From NCBI GenBank assembly GCA_017303535.1, contig JAFLCO010000022.1, positions 1 to 34,161 on the forward strand: 34,161 nucleotides of DNA, read 5' to 3'. The notes beneath the pieces are model-generated. The model ran no database searches, was not told the DNA's origin, and saw nothing but the letters and a program-made list of their open reading frames with translations. Made by a program: the position numbers and the translations under genes. The stretch comes from Planctomycetota bacterium. GTDB lineage: Bacteria; Planctomycetota; Planctomycetia; Pirellulales; PNKZ01. Position 1 is the first letter of the stretch. The number at the start of each line of letters is the position of its first letter. This document shows positions 29,958 through 34,161 of the stretch, in pieces.

Positions 29958-32900
29958 TCAGGACCGGGTCGGCGTTTGTTCTTCGTCGGTCGGGTCGGGG
30001 TCGTCGAGGTGAGCGGCGTCGTGGCCGTAGGCGGTTGAGCCGTTGCCGCGGGGCGTGTGGCCGATAGAACCGTGTCCGTTCGATTCACCGTGTAAGTGGT
30101 CACCGTGGCGTCGGGCGTCGGGCGCGCGAAACTCCGGCGGTTTGTAGGACGGGGCCGTCGCTGCGACCCCTTCCCCCGAGACCAGCGGCCGCGGATCGCC
30201 GCCCGAGACCACTTCGTACTGCATTTCCTTCGGCACCGGTTCGCCGGCCAGGAGCGGCTCGCCGTATTCGTCGATTTCGGCGAGCCGCGGCTCGTGCGGA
30301 TCGGCGGGCGTTTCGGTCTTCGGCGCTCCCCAAATCATCCGCCGCAGCCCGTCTTGCAGGTCCATGCAAATCGTGAACAAGGCCGGAATGAAGAACAGCG
30401 TGAAGAAGGTGGAGAACACCAAGCCGCCGAGCGTCACGCTACCGAGGCCGCGGTAGAGTTCGCTGCCCGCGCCGGGCGAGATGACCAGCGGCAACAGGCC
30501 GAGCAAGCCGATCAAAGCCGTCATGAAGATCGGGCGGATGCGCGTCCGCACGCTGTCGAGCACCGCGTCGCGGGCGTTCATCCCTTCGTCGCGCACGTTT
30601 TGCAGAGCTTGTTCGACGATCAGGATCGGGTTGTTCACCACCGTGCCGACGAGCATGATGAACCCGACCATCGTGAACATGTCGAGCGGCTGATTCGCAC
30701 CCGGGGTGAAGTAACGTAAGCCTGCGTTCAACAATTCCAGCCCGACGAACCCGCCCACCGCGCCGAGCGGAACGCTGAGCATGATGATCAGCGGGTAGAG
30801 CCACGACTCGAACAGTGCGGCGATCACTAGATACGTGATGACCACGGCCAGCGCCAGGTTCCAGCGAATGCTGAGCCAAGTGCTTTGCAGCTTGTCGGCC
30901 GTGCCGGAGAGATTGACTTGGTAAAGCCCCTTGAGCGAGGCATCGCCTTCAATCGGCTTGACGATCGCCTCCTGGATCTTGTTCATCGCGTCTTCGATCG
31001 CCACGTTCGGCGGCGGCGACACTTGCACGGTAATGGCCCGCAAACGCTCGCGGCGATTGATCTGCTCGGGCCCGCTGGAGGCGAGAACGTCGGCGACCGA
31101 TTCCAGCGACACGGTACGGCCTTGCGGCGTGTGAATCGAGAGGCCGCGCACGTCTTGCACGGTCTTGGCCCGTTCTTCGTTGCCGACGATGGCCAAGTCA
31201 ATGCGGTCGCCGTCGAGCGTGTAGTCGCCGGCGTACGCGCCGTCGACCAACGCGTTGACGGCGTAGCCCATTTCCGAAGCCGTCACGCCGAGGTCGGCCG
31301 CTTGGTCCCAACGGGGGCGAATGTGTAACTCGGGCGCGGAAAGATCGGCGCTCGGCACCGGTCGGAACTGAGCTTCGGGAATGAGCCCGGGCACTTTGCC
31401 CATCGTTTGAATGGCGAGCTGCACAAGCTTCGTGACGTCGGGCCCCATGATTTCGATATCGACGGTGCGTCCGGCGCCGAGGCCCGACTCGAACAAGCTC
31501 GATTGCTTGGCGATGGTGATCATGCCGGGAATATCGGCCGTGGCTTCGGTGATGAGCGCGGTGAGAGCGCCGGCGCGGAGCGGGTCTTCGGCGCGCAGAC
31601 CCATGAAAAGCATCCGGCCGCGGGCGACGTAAAAGAAGTCGCCGATGCCGCCGCCTTGGCGCTCCGACAGCGGCACGCGCGGGTCGATGTCCCAATGCTT
31701 CCGCATTTTGTTTTCGATCGTCTCGCCGATGGCGTTGAGTTGATCGAGGTTGTAGCCCGGCGGCGGCAGCAGCAGGCCGATGGCCAAGTTGCGATTGCCG
31801 TTGGGCAGGTATTCCACCTTCGGCATCAACCGCCAGCTGAAGAACAGCGAAAACGCCAAGCAGCCGGTGATCACGGCCAGCCGCATGAGCGTGCTTCTCT
31901 GCACCGCGGCGTTCGCCCCGACAACGACGCGTGAGAAGGCGTCGCCGAACTTATCGAGCGGCGTGCAAAGCCGCTGAATCAGCGTACGGCGCGGCTCGTC
32001 GCTCATGACGTTCTTGTCGTGCATGAGCAACTGGCCCGAGGCCATGGGAATCAGTATCAACGACACCAAGAGCGACAGCCCCAGCGCGCAGCTGATGGCC
32101 AAGGCCAAGTCGTGAAAGAGCTGGCCGACCTGGTCGTGAACAAACAGCACCGGCACGAATACGGCCAAGTTCGCCAAGGTGCTGGCGACGACCGCGCCCC
32201 AGACTTCACCCGTGCCTTTGACGACCGCCGTGATGATCGAGTCGTGATTTTGCCGATGCCGGAAAATGTTCTCGAGCACGACGATGAAGTTGTCGACGAG
32301 CATGCCGACGGCGAACGAGATGCCGGCCAAGCTCAGCAAGTTGAGCGACCGCCCCATCAAGCCCATCGCCAGGAACATGCCGATCATACTGGTGCCGATC
32401 GCCGTGAAGATCACGAGCGTCGACTGAATGTTCTTGAGGAACACCAACAGCACGATAAAGCTCAGCACGGCCCCTTCGACGACGTTGTCTTTCACCAGCG
32501 CCATCGAGGCGTGAATGTATTCCGTTTCGTCGTAGACCTGCGTCAGTTCCAAGTCGCGGGGGTAGAGAATGTTTTCGTTGAGTTGTTGGGCCGCTTCCTT
32601 CAGGCCTTCCATGATCTTGACGACGTTCGCGCCCGTCTCGCGCTGGGCGTTGATCGCAATGACGGCCTTGCCGTAGCGGCGCACCACGCCGTCGGGCTTC
32701 TTGTACCCGAGCCGGACCTTGGCGACGTCGCGGACGTACACCGGCCGGCCGTCGACCCGCGCGAGGATGGCGTTTTCGATTTGTTCGGGCGTGCGAAACT
32801 CGCCGAGCGTGCGGACGACGATGCGGCGCTTGCCTTCCCAAAGATCGCCGCCGGAGACATCGGCGTTTTGGCCGCGGAGCGCATTGCGGACGGCTTCGAT

Positions 32901-33647
32901 CGTCAGGCCCGATTTGGCGAGCAGTTCCGGTTCGACGACGACCTGCATTTCTTCTTCGCGGCCGCCGACGACGTTGGAGTTCGACACGCCCTTCACGCGT
33001 TCGAAGCGCGTTTCGATGAAGTCCTCACAGAAGCGACGGAGCGTCGTAAGGTCTTGATCCTTCGGCAGAATCTCGTTGACTTCCGGATGCTTCTCCGCGA
33101 GTTCGCGGAGTCGGAAGAGCTTCAAGCTCGCGTTCATCGTGAGCTTCGCCGTCTCCAGCGGTTGCGCGAGCTGCGGATGCTTGGCGGCGAAGGCGTCGAT
33201 CTTGTCGTCGGTCGGCGGACGAAGATTGAGAATGAACCACGCGATCCAGCGTTCGGAAGTGTTCGACGTGGCGATCACCGGTTCGTCGGCGTCTTCCGGA
33301 TACTCGGGCACCTGTTGCAAGCGCGTGCTCACCATGAGCAGCGCCTTGTTCATGTCGGCGTCGACGTCGAACTCCAGAATCACGCGCCCCATCGAGTCCA
33401 TGCTTTCGCTCGTGAGCTTCTGCAGGCCTTCGACGCTTTGGAGCTGCTCTTCCTGCTCCTGGACGATTTCCTTTTCGACCTCCTGAGGGCTGGCGCCGGG
33501 CCAACGCGTTTCGACCGTGATCGTCGGAATTTCGACGTCGGGCGTGAGCTGGATCGGCATGTTGTAGAGCGCGATCCCGCCGAACAGCGCCACCAAGATG
33601 ACGCCGACGAGTACTTTCACCGGATTACGTACGAACGACTCAATCAC
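29958..33647 (-). CDS. RND-family efflux permease with porter-domain insertion and His-rich tail
   Basis: A 1229-residue inner-membrane proton-driven pump of the RND superfamily, longer than the usual 1000-1050. The first TM is at about 10-28, the porter domain carries PDVEIPTITVETRWPGASP (37-55), and TM segments cluster at about 390-560 and 920-1100. The TM4 charged pair reads VDN (near 448) rather than VDD: the first Asp is kept and the second is Asn. About 45-50 extra residues lie at 143-200 between the first two porter subdomains. The cytoplasmic C-terminus (about 1175-1229) is rich in His, Gly and Asp, with seven His within roughly 35 residues. The GTG start fits the family pattern. It follows an adaptor gene by 50 nt. 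Cargo (drug, metal or lipid) is unknown. Confidence 0.93.
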   Translation of the reverse strand: MIESFVRNPVKVLVGVILVALFGGIALYNMPIQLTPDVEIPTITVETRWPGASPQEVEKEIVQEQEEQLQSVEGLQKLTSESMDSMGRVILEFDVDADMNKALLMVSTRLQQVPEYPEDADEPVIATSNTSERWIAWFILNLRPPTDDKIDAFAAKHPQLAQPLETAKLTMNASLKLFRLRELAEKHPEVNEILPKDQDLTTLRRFCEDFIETRFERVKGVSNSNVVGGREEEMQVVVEPELLAKSGLTIEAVRNALRGQNADVSGGDLWEGKRRIVVRTLGEFRTPEQIENAILARVDGRPVYVRDVAKVRLGYKKPDGVVRRYGKAVIAINAQRETGANVVKIMEGLKEAAQQLNENILYPRDLELTQVYDETEYIHASMALVKDNVVEGAVLSFIVLLVFLKNIQSTLVIFTAIGTSMIGMFLAMGLMGRSLNLLSLAGISFAVGMLVDNFIVVLENIFRHRQNHDSIITAVVKGTGEVWGAVVASTLANLAVFVPVLFVHDQVGQLFHDLALAISCALGLSLLVSLILIPMASGQLLMHDKNVMSDEPRRTLIQRLCTPLDKFGDAFSRVVVGANAAVQRSTLMRLAVITGCLAFSLFFSWRLMPKVEYLPNGNRNLAIGLLLPPPGYNLDQLNAIGETIENKMRKHWDIDPRVPLSERQGGGIGDFFYVARGRMLFMGLRAEDPLRAGALTALITEATADIPGMITIAKQSSLFESGLGAGRTVDIEIMGPDVTKLVQLAIQTMGKVPGLIPEAQFRPVPSADLSAPELHIRPRWDQAADLGVTASEMGYAVNALVDGAYAGDYTLDGDRIDLAIVGNEERAKTVQDVRGLSIHTPQGRTVSLESVADVLASSGPEQINRRERLRAITVQVSPPPNVAIEDAMNKIQEAIVKPIEGDASLKGLYQVNLSGTADKLQSTWLSIRWNLALAVVITYLVIAALFESWLYPLIIMLSVPLGAVGGFVGLELLNAGLRYFTPGANQPLDMFTMVGFIMLVGTVVNNPILIVEQALQNVRDEGMNARDAVLDSVRTRIRPIFMTALIGLLGLLPLVISPGAGSELYRGLGSVTLGGLVFSTFFTLFFIPALFTICMDLQDGLRRMIWGAPKTETPADPHEPRLAEIDEYGEPLLAGEPVPKEMQYEVVSGGDPRPLVSGEGVAATAPSYKPPEFRAPDARRHGDHLHGESNGHGSIGHTPRGNGSTAYGHDAAHLDDPDPTDEEQTPTRS

Positions 33648-33697
33648 GCGGGGGAACTTCTCTCAGTTTGCGTTCGGATAATTACGATGCTGCGAAA

Positions 33698-34161
33698 CTA
33701 GGGATTGCTTCCGGCCGGCGCCGCACCGGCTTGTGTTCCGGGGACCGCTTGCGGCGACGCACCCGCTTGGGGCGCAGGACCGGTCGCTTGCGTGGCCCGT
33801 CGCGAAGCGGCGACGATCCGCAGCTCCTGATCCGGCCGCAGCCGCTCGTTGCCCTCGATCACCAATTCCATGCCGGGCTGCAACGGGCCCGAGGCTTCGA
33901 AGTATTCGTTGAAGGCGCTGCCGAGGGTGACCGGAATCAGTTTGGCGACGGCCGTTTCCGCGCCCGGCGCGCTGCGCACGGCCGCGTAGACGATCGGCAC
34001 CTGACCGCCCATAACCACGGCGTCTTGCGGAATCAGCAGCACTTCGTCGCGCTTCTCGACCGGCAACCAAACTCGTGCAAACATGCCCGAGCGAACCTCC
34101 GGATTTCCTTCGGCGTCGAACTTGTTTTTCAATCGGACCTTCACCGGGAAGTTGCGCGAGC
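33698..34161 (-). CDS. RND efflux periplasmic adaptor (MFP/HlyD), C-terminal part
   Basis: The frame is open to the window end, so the gene starts beyond 34161; the GTG at 34144 is internal. The visible 154 residues contain the end of the beta-barrel domain (RLKNKFDAEGNPEVRSGMFARVWLP split around a family Pro/Gly turn), the RSGM-A-V pattern and VLLIPQDAVV typical of membrane-fusion proteins, and a membrane-proximal domain (VTLGSAFNEYFEASGPLQPGMELVIEG). The tail is Ala/Gln/Pro-rich (about the last 35 residues) and probably disordered. It lies 50 nt before the RND permease gene on the same strand, the normal order for an efflux operon. The outer-membrane channel gene is not in view. Confidence 0.93.
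   Translation of the reverse strand, partial: SRNFPVKVRLKNKFDAEGNPEVRSGMFARVWLPVEKRDEVLLIPQDAVVMGGQVPIVYAAVRSAPGAETAVAKLIPVTLGSAFNEYFEASGPLQPGMELVIEGNERLRPDQELRIVAASRRATQATGPAPQAGASPQAVPGTQAGAAPAGSNP

Noticed and set aside
32019-33701. Long open frame on the plus strand (560 codons)
   Set aside because: It is antisense to the RND permease; its composition is rich in His, Asp, Arg and Val with no membrane segment or motif.

Overview
The window looks like a chromosomal segment of a Planctomycetes bacterium, probably near Pirellulales. The evidence is the paired DUF1549/DUF1553 and DUF1501 genes, a DUF6677-type membrane protein, several secreted planctomycete-style proteins, high GC and sparse operons. 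No phage, plasmid, CRISPR, tRNA or rRNA is visible. Both ends cut through genes. All family names come from motif recognition by eye; no database search was run.

Layout. 1-4782 (+): a truncated DUF1549/DUF1553 gene with a CxxCH motif, then a DUF1501 protein with a Tat-like signal. 5034-5375 (+): an ArsR-type regulator. 5450-8973 (-): a GntR regulator, an aspartoacylase/succinylglutamate-desuccinylase-type Zn hydrolase and a ThDP 2-oxoacid decarboxylase. A flavin monooxygenase (9138-10346, +) diverges from them; together they could be a small catabolic module. 10484-11857 (+): a secreted ceramidase-like enzyme. 11973-13768 (-): an ABC ATPase/permease pair coupled by an ATGA overlap. 13976-16669 (+): glnD. 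16707-20328 (-): hflX, an SDR dehydrogenase and a secreted PQQ-type beta-propeller. 20545-21915 (+): an amino-acid permease. 21886-27104 (-): secreted or membrane proteins (a planctomycete-type exported protein, a TPR plus LecA-like protein, a thioredoxin-like 2Fe-2S ferredoxin, a YiiX-like permuted papain-fold protein, a two-TM protein and a DUF6677 protein). 27470-28051 (+): a lower-GC orphan gene. 28208-28996 (-): an ExeA-like AAA ATPase. 29218-29937 (+): rsmE. 29958-34161 (-): an RND efflux permease with its adaptor, which is cut by the window end.

The most striking signal is between the genes. Four elements (3187-3280, 5378-5447, 22719-22794, 29123-29215) are inverted repeats whose arms are mostly four degenerate 7-bp tandem units, with a different core word in three of them (GGGGAAT, GCAAAAC, and GTCCGTT twice). 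They sit within 2-7 nt of coding ends. Two other elements (4826-4933, 11872-11950) are head-to-head pairs of hairpins with unrelated stems but the same CTTG(C/T) loop, resembling REPINs. Single hairpins with CTTCA loops lie at 27201-27221 and 28135-28161. These suggest at least two classes of intergenic repeat active in this lineage.
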